From Thermogemmatispora tikiterensis (lineage in GTDB: Bacteria; Chloroflexota; Ktedonobacteria; Ktedonobacterales; Ktedonobacteraceae): a DNA stretch of 64,000 nucleotides. A program made the position numbers and the translations under genes. Below, in pieces: positions 1 to 8,782 of the stretch. The stretch spans positions 2,152,259-2,216,258 of the forward strand of contig NZ_MCIF01000002.1 of the NCBI RefSeq assembly GCF_003268475.1, written 5' to 3'. Within the stretch, counting starts at the first letter, position 1; every line of letters begins with the position of its first letter. Below the pieces are notes generated by a model. It ran no database searches and was not told where the DNA came from. It saw only the letters and a list, made by a program, of their open reading frames with translations.

Positions 1-85
1 AGGCGGGCCACGCCCGGGCCAGCAACCAGCTTGCTGAGATCGAGGTAGATGATACGGAGTGAGGGAAAGTGGCTGCTTCCTTCCC

Positions 86-1249
86 TTAGTACCAGTTGAG
101 CAGGTTATCTTTCACTGCGCGCGCGATAATCAGGCGCTGAACCTGGCTTGTTCCCTCGACGATCGTGAGCTGGCGCGCATCGCGATAGAAGCGCTCGGTC
201 AGCGACTCATGCATGTAACCCAGGCCTCCCATGATCTGAAGAGCTTTATCGCAGGCTTCAACCGCGGTCTCTGTGGCAAAGGCCTTGGCCATCGAGAGAA
301 AGTGCGCGTGCTCACGATCGGCTTTTCCTTCATCGACCAGTAGTGCAGCCTGGTAGGTGAGAAGGCGCGAGGCTTCGATGTGCATCGCCACCTCGGCAAT
401 CATCATTTGAATGGCCTGGTGCTCGATCAGCGGTTGACCGAAGGTCTGACGTTGACGCGCGTAGTCAACAGCATATTGAATAGCGCCCTCGGCGGTACCA
501 ACGCCGCGCGCCGCGACGCAAGGACGCACCGAATTGAGATTCCACATGATGAGCTTGAAGCCCTCGTTCTCGCGGCCCACCAGGTTGTGGGCAGGCACAC
601 GCGCTTCCTCAAAGATCAGCTCACAGGTGGGAACTCCATGTACGCCCATCTTACGGTCTTCTCTACCAACGCGGAAACCGGGTGTGTCACGATCGACGAT
701 GAAGACGCTGAAGCCACGAGAACCAGCCCCGGGATCGGTTTTGGCAGCAACGAGGAAGAAATCGGCGACGCTGGCACCTGAGATGTAGCATTTGGTGCCG
801 GTAAGGATGTATTCGTTCCCTTTCCTTACTGCGCGAGTGGCAATATTGGCCGAGTCGGAGCCGGCCCCTGGCTCGGTCAGGCCGAAGGCGCCGCGCAGCT
901 CTCCGCGCGCAGTCCCAGCACAGTATTTCCTCTTCTGTTCCTCAGTGCCCGCTTTAAGAATGGCGCTGGTGGAGAGGCGCGTCAGGAGAAGGATGAGGGC
1001 ACAGGCATTGTCGACCTTGGCAATTTCCTCTATCGCCAGCGCTAGCCCAAAGATGCCGGCGCCACTGCCTCCTAATTCTTCAGGGAAGCCCAGGCCCAGC
1101 AGGCCAGTTTCCTTATAGACCTGGAAAATATCTTCGGGGTAAATCCCGGTATCATCAAGCTCGGGGGCGCGAGGCGCAACGACTTCCCTGGCGATGCGTC
1201 TAGCGGTGTCGCGAATTAATTGCTGCTCTTCAGTCAAGTAGAAATTCAT
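86..1249 (-). CDS. acyl-CoA dehydrogenase
   Basis: A 387-residue flavoprotein of the acyl-CoA dehydrogenase family, which introduces the alpha,beta double bond into acyl-CoA thioesters and passes electrons to ETF. The middle domain carries the FAD/substrate motif GLTEPGAGSD, followed by the TGTKCYISG segment. The C-terminal helical domain ends with VEGTSQVQRL, whose Glu (about residue 365) matches the catalytic base of short- and medium-chain enzymes. Length is normal for the family. The start is supported by an AAAGGAG element about 10 nt upstream. No ETF or thiolase gene is visible beside it, so the exact substrate (fatty acyl or branched-chain amino-acid derived) cannot be told. Confidence 0.93.
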   Translation of the reverse strand: MNFYLTEEQQLIRDTARRIAREVVAPRAPELDDTGIYPEDIFQVYKETGLLGLGFPEELGGSGAGIFGLALAIEEIAKVDNACALILLLTRLSTSAILKAGTEEQKRKYCAGTARGELRGAFGLTEPGAGSDSANIATRAVRKGNEYILTGTKCYISGASVADFFLVAAKTDPGAGSRGFSVFIVDRDTPGFRVGREDRKMGVHGVPTCELIFEEARVPAHNLVGRENEGFKLIMWNLNSVRPCVAARGVGTAEGAIQYAVDYARQRQTFGQPLIEHQAIQMMIAEVAMHIEASRLLTYQAALLVDEGKADREHAHFLSMAKAFATETAVEACDKALQIMGGLGYMHESLTERFYRDARQLTIVEGTSQVQRLIIARAVKDNLLNWY

Positions 1250-1574
1250 CGTGCGTCGACTCCTTTACTGCAGCCGGAGATCCAGACAGGATGAGCAGAG
1301 CAAGGGACTCTGCTATTCCGAAGCGGCAACGAGCGCCACTGCTCCTGCGGCCCATTATATCCCAAGGCCGTCGCCGGGTGCCAGACAGCCAGAGAAACAG
1401 AGGGCTAACTTGCCAGATTGGGCAAGACAAGGCTATAATCCCAATGATAAAGGTCGGTAGAGAGAAGGGCCTGACAGGTGCTGCCGTGCACCTGGTATCC
1501 AGTCTTCAGTGCCTGGCACCTCGCTATTCAGCACCTAGCCAACCTATTAGGGGAAGGTGGCGCCAGAGGGAGAT
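1250..1574. other. intergenic region, divergent genes
   Basis: Spacer between the divergent acyl-CoA dehydrogenase and dihydrouridine synthase genes. It must hold both promoters, but I see no convincing -35/-10 pair, repeat or structured element. Confidence 0.5.
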
Positions 1575-2786
1575 ATGACAAGGTACCCATCGTTTTGGGA
1601 GAAGATACCACAACCGATTGTTGGGCTGGCCCCGATGGATGGAGTAACAGACGCGCCATGCCGGACTATGCATGGCCTCTATGGGCGGCCCGATCTTGTG
1701 ATTACCGAGTTTACCAATGTCGAGGGCCTGTGGCGAGGCAGCGATCGTATCTTTCGCGATTTTCTCTACACGCCCGCTGAGCGGCCCGTGGTCGCGCAGA
1801 TCTTCGGCAATAATCCGGAGTCCTTCTATCGCGCCGCTCACGTGGTCTGCGAGCTAGGCTTCGACGGCATCGACATCAATATGGGTTGCCCGGCCAAGAG
1901 TGTGGCCAGCCGTGGTGGCGGTGCGGCCCTGATCTGTACGCCCGACTTGGCGAAAGAGATCATCCGTGCCACCCAGCGCGGAGTGCGCGACTGGGCTAAT
2001 GGCCAGACGCTAGAGGATCTGGGAATGGAGCCGGAGCGCATCCAGCGCATCCGGCAGATGAATGAGGAGCGCATCCGCCTCTGGGGAGATCAGCCGCGCA
2101 GCGAGCGACGGTTGATCCCAGTCTCGGTGAAGACGCGTCTGGGCTACGCTTCTATCGTTATTAAGGACTGGGTGCAGCATCTGCTAGAGACGGAGCCGTT
2201 TGCCATCTCGTTGCACGGGCGGACGCTGGTGCAACACTACAAGGGTGAGGCCAACTGGGAGGCAATCGCTACCGCTGCGGAGATCGTGCGCCAGACGGAT
2301 ACACTGATTCTCGGCAATGGTGACATCCACTCGCTCTACGAGGCGGCCAAGCGCATCCGCGAGACGGGCGTACATGGGGTGCTGATCGGGCGTGCTACCC
2401 TGGGCAATCCCTGGATCTTCCGCGATCGCGAGCGCATGAAGAGTCTGCTCAATGCCGGTATTGAGCCAACGGAGGCCGACCTGCCTCCCCCCAACCCGAG
2501 CCGGGAGGAGCGCCTGCTGATGGCCCTGGAGCACGCGCGAGTCTATACCCGGCTCAAGGGCGAGGATCATTTCGTCGAGCTGCGCAAGCATATGGGCTGG
2601 TACCTGGGCCATTTCCCGGGTGCCAAGTATGTCCGCAATGCCCTGGTGCGCGTCAATAGCCTGGCGGAGGTGGAGGCTATCATCTACCAGGCTCTGGAGA
2701 ATCCGCAAGCCTTCTCAGGGTATAGCGCTGAGGAGGAGACCGTCGAAGAGGCAGTTCCCACACTCGACCTGAGCTGCGCCTGCTAA
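1575..2786 (+). CDS. dus: tRNA-dihydrouridine synthase
   Basis: An FMN-dependent enzyme reducing uridines in the tRNA D-loop. The TIM-barrel start VGLAPMDGVTDAPCR, the catalytic cysteine in NMGCPAKSV (about Cys105), the SLHGRTLVQHYKG segment and the FMN-phosphate segment GVLIGRATLGNPW are all present. At 403 residues it is 60-80 longer than usual: about 45 extra charged residues lie between the strand after the catalytic loop and the VSVKTRLGY strand, and there is a C-terminal tail. The ATG is preceded by GAGGGAG. An in-frame GTG 18 nt upstream, itself preceded by AGGGGAAG, is an alternative. The gene converges on queC, another tRNA-modification gene. Confidence 0.92.
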   Translation: MTRYPSFWEKIPQPIVGLAPMDGVTDAPCRTMHGLYGRPDLVITEFTNVEGLWRGSDRIFRDFLYTPAERPVVAQIFGNNPESFYRAAHVVCELGFDGIDINMGCPAKSVASRGGGAALICTPDLAKEIIRATQRGVRDWANGQTLEDLGMEPERIQRIRQMNEERIRLWGDQPRSERRLIPVSVKTRLGYASIVIKDWVQHLLETEPFAISLHGRTLVQHYKGEANWEAIATAAEIVRQTDTLILGNGDIHSLYEAAKRIRETGVHGVLIGRATLGNPWIFRDRERMKSLLNAGIEPTEADLPPPNPSREERLLMALEHARVYTRLKGEDHFVELRKHMGWYLGHFPGAKYVRNALVRVNSLAEVEAIIYQALENPQAFSGYSAEEETVEEAVPTLDLSCAC

Positions 2787-2790
2787 GCCA

Positions 2791-2826
2791 GCCCTGGGTG
2801 AAGCCTCTGTCTTTCTCACCCAGGGC
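2791..2826. terminator. bidirectional hairpin between dus and queC
   Basis: A perfect 11-bp inverted repeat, GCCCTGGGTGA and TCACCCAGGGC, separated by a 14-nt loop. It sits between two converging stop codons, so it most likely terminates transcription from both sides. No strong U-tract follows on either strand. Confidence 0.6.
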
Positions 2827-2830
2827 CAGG

Positions 2831-3508
2831 TTACTGAAGATAGTCAGTGGGATCAGGGACGCCAGCCAGCTGGAAGGCTTCTTTGCGTTCGTTACAGGTA
2901 CCGCAGGTGCCGCAGTGTTTCTCGCCCCCCTTGTAGCAGCTCCAGGTTTCAACGAAGGGAACGCCGAGCGCCGCACCGAGGCAGACAATCTGCTCTTTTT
3001 TGAGGTGGGCAAAGGGCGCTTCCAGATGCAGGCGCGGGTGCCCATGCCCCTCGACCGCCAGGCGCTCCATCGCACCAAAAGCCTCGATAAAGGCTGGGCG
3101 GCAGTCAGGATAGATAAAGTGGTCGCCAGCATGAGCGGCAAAAGCTACCACTTCCGCCTCTTCGGCCACGGCGATACCATAGGCAATGGCAAGCATGATG
3201 GCATTCCGATTGGGTACGACTGTGATGGCCATGTTCGCAGCAGCATAGTGCCCATCAGGAACAGCCACGCTTTCATCGGTTAGTGCCGAGCCTTTGAAGT
3301 GTTGGCCAAGCTGGCGCAGATCGAGGAGAGAAAAAGCCGCCTCTAGACGCTGGGCGCAGCGCTCGGCAAAGAACAGCTCTTTGCGATGACGCTGGCCATA
3401 GTCAAAAGAGAGCAGATGGAGCTGATACCCTTGGGCATGGAGTAGATGGGCCAGAGTGACACTATCAAGCCCCCCACTGACAACAGCGATCGCTTTGGGA
3501 CGAGACAT
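2831..3508 (-). CDS. queC: 7-cyano-7-deazaguanine (preQ0) synthase QueC
   Basis: QueC converts 7-carboxy-7-deazaguanine to preQ0 with ammonia and ATP, in the cytoplasm. The N-terminal PP-loop VVSGGLDS (residues 9-16) binds ATP. The C-terminal zinc site is formed by Cys191, Cys199, Cys202 and Cys205 within the CxxxxxxxCGTCGTC pattern. The 225-residue length is typical. With the divergent transporter and the nearby queF it forms a small queuosine group. queD and queE are not in the window. Confidence 0.95.
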   Translation of the reverse strand: MSRPKAIAVVSGGLDSVTLAHLLHAQGYQLHLLSFDYGQRHRKELFFAERCAQRLEAAFSLLDLRQLGQHFKGSALTDESVAVPDGHYAAANMAITVVPNRNAIMLAIAYGIAVAEEAEVVAFAAHAGDHFIYPDCRPAFIEAFGAMERLAVEGHGHPRLHLEAPFAHLKKEQIVCLGAALGVPFVETWSCYKGGEKHCGTCGTCNERKEAFQLAGVPDPTDYLQ

Positions 3509-3772
3509 GCTTGCTTCTCCTTCCAGTTGTTCACCCTCACACTGGCCAGGTCAGGTGAGTCGGGTGCGTGTGATCAGGGCACTTCCAGCCGGAGCTTGTT
3601 GGGCGACCACCCCAACGAGAGATGATAGCGGCTGCCACCTACCTGATAGAGCAGAAGTCACCGGGATAGATGCGCGATGGCGACTGCTCTTGATATTGTA
3701 CGCAGACGCGCACAGCCTGTGAAGATCTGAAGGCAGGCAGACGGGTGTTCATGGAGTAAACGCTAAGAAAGG

Positions 3773-4453
3773 ATGAGTCCGTTGCGAGTATCGTTCTGGT
3801 TCGTAACCATCGCGTCATTATTTGTCACCTGCTTGATTACTGCTAATATTATTGCCGTCAAGATCATCGCCCTGGCGGGCTTGCTCGTGCCCGCGGGCAT
3901 CATTGTCTTTCCGTTGAGTTATCTATTCGGCGATGTCTTGACAGAAGTCTATGGCTATGCGGCTGCGCGGCGCGTTATCTGGCTTGGCTTCGCCTGCAAT
4001 CTACTGGCAGTGGTCGCTATTTTTGTGGGAGGGCTGGCCCCCGCCGCTTCTTTCTGGAAGCTGCAGGCCGCCTACAACGCCATTCTCGGCTTCACGCCGC
4101 GCTTACTGCTTGGCTCCTTCGTGGCCTATCTCTGCGGCGAGTTTGCCAATTCTTTCGTCCTGGCTAAGCTCAAGATTCTGACAAAGGGGCGCTGGCTCTG
4201 GACGCGGACCATCGGCTCGACGCTCGTAGGGGAGGGACTGGATACGCTGATTTTTATTACGATCGCCTTCTGGGGCGTGATCCCAGCTGCCGAGCTGTTG
4301 ACGGCGATGCTCACGCAGTGGCTTTTCAAGGTTGGCTATGAGGTGGTGGCAACGCCGCTGACCTATGCAGTCGTCAATTTCCTCAAGAAGCATGAGCAGA
4401 TCGATACATTCGATTACAATACCAATTTCAGTCCAATTCTGCTCTCGCGCTGA
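3773..4453 (+). CDS. yhhQ: queuosine-precursor transporter, YhhQ/VUT family
   Basis: An integral membrane protein of about six hydrophobic segments, of the VUT family (YhhQ), whose studied members import preQ0/preQ1. Family hallmarks are the ITANIIAVK stretch in the first helix, the FPLSYLFGDVLTEVYGY signature, and the acidic/aromatic motifs in later helices (VAYLCGEFANSFVLAK). The neighbouring queC and queF support the substrate. The Shine-Dalgarno-like AAGAAAGG directly abuts the ATG, so translation may start at the TTG three codons downstream. Having both synthesis and uptake genes suggests this organism can make and salvage the precursor. Confidence 0.88.
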   Translation: MSPLRVSFWFVTIASLFVTCLITANIIAVKIIALAGLLVPAGIIVFPLSYLFGDVLTEVYGYAAARRVIWLGFACNLLAVVAIFVGGLAPAASFWKLQAAYNAILGFTPRLLLGSFVAYLCGEFANSFVLAKLKILTKGRWLWTRTIGSTLVGEGLDTLIFITIAFWGVIPAAELLTAMLTQWLFKVGYEVVATPLTYAVVNFLKKHEQIDTFDYNTNFSPILLSR

Positions 4454-4611
4454 CTGAGCCAACAGTGACAGGTTAGGTCAGGGCTCTGGCCAGCGAGAGA
4501 GGCTCTCTCTTCTGCCTCCCTTCCCGGCCCGCCAGGCCCCCTCGGGGGTCCACCGGTCGCCGGGAAGGTGGGCAACTGGTCGCGCCTCTCTCGCACGGGA
4601 GCTGGAGCTGA

Positions 4612-5067
4612 TTACAGGCTGCTCCCCGTCATGTGACGCCGATATTCAGGACGGGGACCGCTATAGTTGGGAGCGGCATACTCGGCGAAGATAATCGTCT
4701 TGATATTGCCTCGCACATTGAAGTCCCCAGCCACACGCATCCAGCGCGGTTCAAGCAGGGTCACCAGATCGTTCAAAATGGTGTTGGTGGCGGCCTCATG
4801 GCTGATCTGTCGATCACGATAGCCGTTGATATAGAGCTTGAGGCTCTTCAGCTCAACTACCGAGCGGTCAGGGACATAATCGATAACGATCGTAGCGAAA
4901 TCCGGGAAGCCCGAGCGCGGACAGAGACAGGTAAACTCGGGAATCTCCAGGTGAACGACGTAGTCACGCTCGGGGTTCGGATTAGGCCAGGCTTCCAGGC
5001 GATTGGTGGCAATCTCATCCAACCCGTAGCGCCCCGGCACACGCGTCTGTTGCTGCTCTTCGCTCAT
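4612..5067 (-). CDS. queF: NADPH-dependent 7-cyano-7-deazaguanine reductase QueF (short type)
   Basis: Reduces the nitrile of preQ0 to the amine of preQ1, the last step before insertion into tRNA. The nucleophilic cysteine lies in CLCP (Cys49) and the general-acid Asp56 in GFPDFA, with the usual seven-residue spacing. The substrate-binding Glu lies in VELKSLKLY. The 151-residue single-domain form matches the Bacillus-type enzyme. GGAGG sits 9 nt before the ATG. An extra Cys47 two residues before the nucleophile is worth noting. Confidence 0.95.
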   Translation of the reverse strand: MSEEQQQTRVPGRYGLDEIATNRLEAWPNPNPERDYVVHLEIPEFTCLCPRSGFPDFATIVIDYVPDRSVVELKSLKLYINGYRDRQISHEAATNTILNDLVTLLEPRWMRVAGDFNVRGNIKTIIFAEYAAPNYSGPRPEYRRHMTGSSL

Positions 5068-5598
5068 ACGAGAATGACCTCCGATTCTTCAATCAGAACA
5101 AGGAAAGCTAGCAGGCCAGAGCAAGCTGGCTTGAGGTAGAGTCGCGAGCAAGAAGAGAGCAGAGACAGGCGAGGCTGTCCCTGCTCTGCTCTACTAAGCA
5201 ATAGGCTACTTGAACTGCAACTTCGAATGAAGTTCGCAAGAGAATCCTAGCATATCCACGATACGGAGTCCAGGGATACCAGACAGCTCACCACTATGAG
5301 GAGGAGACCTTTATTGCTTCGTCTCAGAGCGAGCAGTCTAGCTCTTCTCCCTTCCTCTCTCAGCATTGTCCGTCTGCCATAGCAGTATCTGGGGAAGGGA
5401 TTGCTTTCCCCCTTATAGCTGACGCCCCTCCTGCCGACAAGAGATATTGTAGAGGTATGTATCCCTATCGATTATTGCTGATTTATGTCCACAGGCCCCT
5501 GCTTGCCTCCCTCCGTCTCAGCACCCTGCCAACGCCAACGCGGTCTGGGAGAGGAAGCAGTGGGTCTCTTCTACCTGGTGCGCTTATTTTTGTAGGAC
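5068..5598. other. intergenic region between queF and the ClpC homologue
   Basis: A divergent spacer of about 530 bp. It holds the queF leader hairpin (listed separately) and, further along, pyrimidine-rich sequence before the ClpC-like gene. I compared the queF side with the preQ1-I riboswitch layout and could not place its conserved core. No other gene is evident. Confidence 0.5.
5156..5187 (-). promoter_or_regulatory. stem-loop in the queF leader, possible attenuator
   Basis: On the minus strand a 13-position stem with one mismatch (AGAGCAG-GACAG class) and a 6-nt loop is followed by pyrimidine-rich TCTTCTTGCT, about 90 nt before the queF ATG. The geometry resembles an intrinsic terminator inside the leader. 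It could instead be a stray stem-loop, since no upstream same-strand gene needs terminating here. Confidence 0.35.
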
Positions 5599-8331
5599 AT
5601 GGTTAACAAGGCCAGATCAATGAAACATGTGTATGAAACATATACCCCTGCTGCTCGCCTGGCCCTGCACTACGCACGCGAAGAGGCCAGCAAACGGCAT
5701 CGCAGGTTAATTGGCAACGAGCAACTGCTGCTGGGCATCTTGCGCCTCAACGACCCCCTCATCGGGCAACTCCTGACCTCCTTCATGCTGCGGCCTCCCC
5801 TGCTCCGCCACATGATTGAGGCGTTGGACAGACCGCGCAAGCGTGTCCAGGCGTCCCGTCAGACGCTTTCTCCGGCGACGCGGATGGCCTTACGTGCCGC
5901 AGCTCTCCACGCCAGGAGACTAGGAGCACCTTCCATTGCGCCAGAGCATCTGCTCCTGGGCCTCCTCAGCGTCCAGGATCGCCAGGCCGCTTTACTGCTG
6001 GGCCTGCTGGAGGGTTTTGGCATCACCTGCGCCAGCGTACGTGCTCGCTTGCTGGCCCTGGCCACATCTGGCTCATTGCCCGACCAGGCCATCTTCACGC
6101 CTGCGCAGGCCGGTGAGCCAGGAGCGCAAGGTAGCTCTGCCTCCGATCTTCCTTCAGGCTCGTCAGCCAGCAGAGCCAGTGACCTCCAATCGAGTTACCG
6201 TGAGCGCTATGAGCGTACCCCGGAACTGAACAGTGTTAGCCACGATCTGACGCTGGCGGCACTAGAGGGGCGCCTGGACCCCCTGATTGGACGCGAAGCT
6301 GAACTGACGCGCACAATTCAGATCCTGCTGCGCTATACCAAAAACAACCCGCTGCTGCTCGGGCCAGCGGGTAGCGGCAAGACGGCCATTGTCGAGGGAC
6401 TGGCCGCTCGCATTGCCGCCGGCAGCGTGCCAGAATGTCTGCGGGGCAAACGAGTTGTTGCCCTCGACATCGGCCTGCTGATAGCCGGTACACGTTACCG
6501 CGGTGACCTGGAGGAGCGTGTACAAGGTATCGTGGCAGAAATCAAGAGTGCCAGTGACGTTCTCCTGTTTATCGATGAGATTCATATGCTCATCGGCGCC
6601 GGCGGCCCAGCCAGCGCCCCGAACGTGGCCAACCTGCTCAAGCCTCTGCTGGCCCGGGGGCACCTGCAATGCATCGGAGCCACAACCTTTGAGGAGTACA
6701 CCCGCCACTTCGAGCAGGACGCAGCATTAGCCAGGCGCTTCCAGCCCGTCTTTATCGCTGAACCGGATGCCGTCGAGACGCTGGCGATCCTGCAGGCCCT
6801 GCGCCCGCGCTATGAAGCCTTCCATCGCGTCATCATCAGCGACGAGGCATTGAAGGCAGCAGTGCGCCTCTCAGGGCGCTACCTTGCCGGGCGCACTCAG
6901 CCCGACAAGGCGATTGACCTGATCGACGAAGCTGCCGCCACGCTGCACATGCGCCAGGCCCTGCCGCCCCCAGCTCTGCGCCAGCTCCACGAGGAGTTAG
7001 CCAGCCTGCGAGCGAAACGAGAGGCCGCTATACGTCAACAGCACTTCTCCACGGCTCTAGAGCTACGCCGACAAGAGCAGCAGCTCCTGCGTCGTGCTTT
7101 GGCCATCGAGAGTGAGTGGTTGATGCAGAGGTTGTCAGGTACTGTAGCATCGAACGCAGCTACTCCAGCCGCGCGTCCGCGCGTTGACGAGAGAGCTGTG
7201 GCCACGGTGGTAGCGCAGTGGACAGGACTGCAGGTGACCTTTCCAGGCGGCGCAGAGGCCCAGTATTTGCTCTCCCTGGAACATCTGCTCCAGCAACGAG
7301 TCGCCGGTCAGGAAGAAGCCATCACTACCGTCGCCCGGGCCGTGCGTCGCGCGCGCAGCAACCTGCGTGATCCGCGCCGGCCCGCAGCCTCATTCCTCTT
7401 CGTTGGCCCCAGCGGCGTCGGAAAGAGCCATCTGGCAACAGCCCTGGCCGAGGTCCTGACAGGAGACGAACGCGCCTTAATTGCACTGGATATGGCCGCC
7501 TTCACGGAGCGCCAGCAGGTACAGCGCTTGCTCGGCAGCCCACCGGGCTATCAGGGCTATAAGGAGTCTGGCCTCCTGAGCGAGGCCCTCCGCCAGCGGC
7601 CTGCCAGTATTGTTCTCTTCGAGGGCCTGGAAAAGGCCCACCCAGCCTTGTTCGACCTGCTCCTGCAGGTCCTGGAAGATGGGCACCTGAGCGATGGCCA
7701 GGGCCGGCTGGTGAACTTCCGCGAGGCCATTATCATCCTCACTACCAATCTGCCTACCTCCCCAGATCAAGCAGCTGTCCTCGGCTTCGGGAGCGGCCTG
7801 CCCCAGAGTGGGCTGTCGCCAATACGCCGGTGGAAGCAGCTCCTCACCCAGCTTCAGCACAGCTTCCGGCCAGAGCTGCTCAACCGACTCGACGCCATTA
7901 TCCCTTTCCACCCCCTCAAGAGAGAGCATCTAGGCCAGATTGTTGATCAATTGCTGGGCACTAGCTGCCAGCGGCTGGCCCAACTCGGTATCAACCTGCA
8001 AATCAGCCCAGCCGCACGCGACTACCTGCTCAGTCGCGGTCAGCGGCAGCTGCTCATCGAGGGTGCCCGTCCGCTGCGGCGGCTTGTGCGTCACGAGGTG
8101 GAAGACCGTCTCAGTGAGGCGCTGTTGCGAGGCGAGATCGGCAGGGGTGACCACCTTTTCCTGGTCCCCGACGGCGAGAGCAGCTATCTGCGCCTGGAAC
8201 GGCTGTCCCAGGCCAGGAGCAGGGGCCAATCGCCATCGATAGAGCCGCCTCCTTCCTCATCCTCGACAGACAGCTCCCCAGGCTCAGTAGCCCGATCCTG
8301 GTCGGAGGTACCTGGCCACAGCGCAGCCTGA
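5599..8331 (+). CDS. ClpC-like two-module AAA+ ATPase (HSP100 family)
   Basis: A 910-residue HSP100 unfoldase. Order: a Clp N-domain with two repeats (about 15-150), a Ser/Ala-rich linker, AAA module 1 (Walker A GPAGSGKT near 255, Walker [11 protein letters not shown]), a short ClpC-type coiled M-domain (about 450-495), AAA module 2 (Walker A GPSGVGKS near 603), and a D2-small domain. The D2 pore loop GYQGY is kept. The second Walker B reads [10 protein letters not shown] where the family has LLDEIEKAH, so the Asp-Glu pair is Glu675-Gly676 and hydrolysis in module 2 is probably impaired. The tail is Ser/Pro-rich. It is probably a paralogue of the main ClpC/ClpB. ATG at 5620 is an alternative start. 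Confidence 0.88.
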   Translation: MVNKARSMKHVYETYTPAARLALHYAREEASKRHRRLIGNEQLLLGILRLNDPLIGQLLTSFMLRPPLLRHMIEALDRPRKRVQASRQTLSPATRMALRAAALHARRLGAPSIAPEHLLLGLLSVQDRQAALLLGLLEGFGITCASVRARLLALATSGSLPDQAIFTPAQAGEPGAQGSSASDLPSGSSASRASDLQSSYRERYERTPELNSVSHDLTLAALEGRLDPLIGREAELTRTIQILLRYTKNNPLLLGPAGSGKTAIVEGLAARIAAGSVPECLRGKRVVALDIGLLIAGTRYRGDLEERVQGIVAEIKSASDVLLFIDEIHMLIGAGGPASAPNVANLLKPLLARGHLQCIGATTFEEYTRHFEQDAALARRFQPVFIAEPDAVETLAILQALRPRYEAFHRVIISDEALKAAVRLSGRYLAGRTQPDKAIDLIDEAAATLHMRQALPPPALRQLHEELASLRAKREAAIRQQHFSTALELRRQEQQLLRRALAIESEWLMQRLSGTVASNAATPAARPRVDERAVATVVAQWTGLQVTFPGGAEAQYLLSLEHLLQQRVAGQEEAITTVARAVRRARSNLRDPRRPAASFLFVGPSGVGKSHLATALAEVLTGDERALIALDMAAFTERQQVQRLLGSPPGYQGYKESGLLSEALRQRPASIVLFEGLEKAHPALFDLLLQVLEDGHLSDGQGRLVNFREAIIILTTNLPTSPDQAAVLGFGSGLPQSGLSPIRRWKQLLTQLQHSFRPELLNRLDAIIPFHPLKREHLGQIVDQLLGTSCQRLAQLGINLQISPAARDYLLSRGQRQLLIEGARPLRRLVRHEVEDRLSEALLRGEIGRGDHLFLVPDGESSYLRLERLSQARSRGQSPSIEPPPSSSSTDSSPGSVARSWSEVPGHSAA

Positions 8332-8369
8332 TCATCTAAAGAGAAGCAGCATCACCTTCCTCATCAGAG

Positions 8370-8445
8370 GCCCGCCGTGGAAGAGAGCACTGGCAGTCAG
8401 GACCCGGCACCATCCCGCTCAAACGCTATAGTCTCCACGGCGGGC
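8370..8445 (+). terminator. long-loop inverted repeat after the ClpC-like gene
   Basis: A perfect 12-bp inverted repeat, GCCCGCCGTGGA and TCCACGGCGGGC, flanks a 52-nt loop just after the ClpC-like stop codon. The position fits transcript end formation or 3'-end protection. There is no U-tract, so it is not a classical intrinsic terminator. Confidence 0.4.
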
Positions 8446-8568
8446 ACCCCTCTATACTCTTCATCCCCGTCGCTCGCGGCAAGAGCTTCCCTGCGGAGCC
8501 ACTCCAGGTGCTCCCGGCAGAGTGGCGTCCCTATCTCTTTAACAGAGTCTTCCTATCCTTTCGGCAAA

Positions 8569-8634
8569 CTTTAACCGCCGCTTAAAGGCACTTAACCCCC
8601 CCTTAAAGGGCCATTAAAGCGATAACTGTACAAT
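8569..8634 (+). promoter_or_regulatory. Pho-box array and -10 element of the pst operon
   Basis: Five TTAA-centred repeats (CTTTAAC, CTTAAAG, CTTAAC, CTTAAAG, ATTAAAG) lie with starts spaced 11, 10, 11 and 11 bp, one per helical turn. They are followed by TACAAT at 8629-8634. The last repeats occupy the place of a -35 element, the usual layout of PhoB-activated promoters. A PhoB-like regulator is the last gene of the operon. The repeat consensus is read from this sequence only. Confidence 0.75.
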
Positions 8635-8782
8635 TCGGGTGGTGCGGAAAAGAGCCAGGGCACGCCCGAACGGAACAGTGGCCCGGCTAAGGCCGGCAGC
8701 GCGGCCTGTCCGCCGACTAGCTTATCTATTTTCCGCTGCCGTCGCGCCACGGCAGCGTCACTGAGGAGGGGAAACCAGCGCT

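Larger units (their letters stand above)
8332..8782. other. ClpC-pstS intergenic region and pstS leader
   Basis: Contains a distant inverted repeat after the ClpC-like gene, the Pho-box promoter, and a roughly 140-nt leader with GC-rich hairpins. One is a perfect 9-bp stem, CGCTGCCGT and ACGGCAGCG with a 6-nt loop at 8734-8757. GAGGAGGGG before the pstS ATG is the ribosome-binding site. Confidence 0.6.

Noticed and set aside
3509..3772. Possible preQ1 riboswitch between queC and the YhhQ-type gene
   Set aside because: I could not place the conserved preQ1-I or preQ1-II core on either strand. The spacer may still hold promoters.
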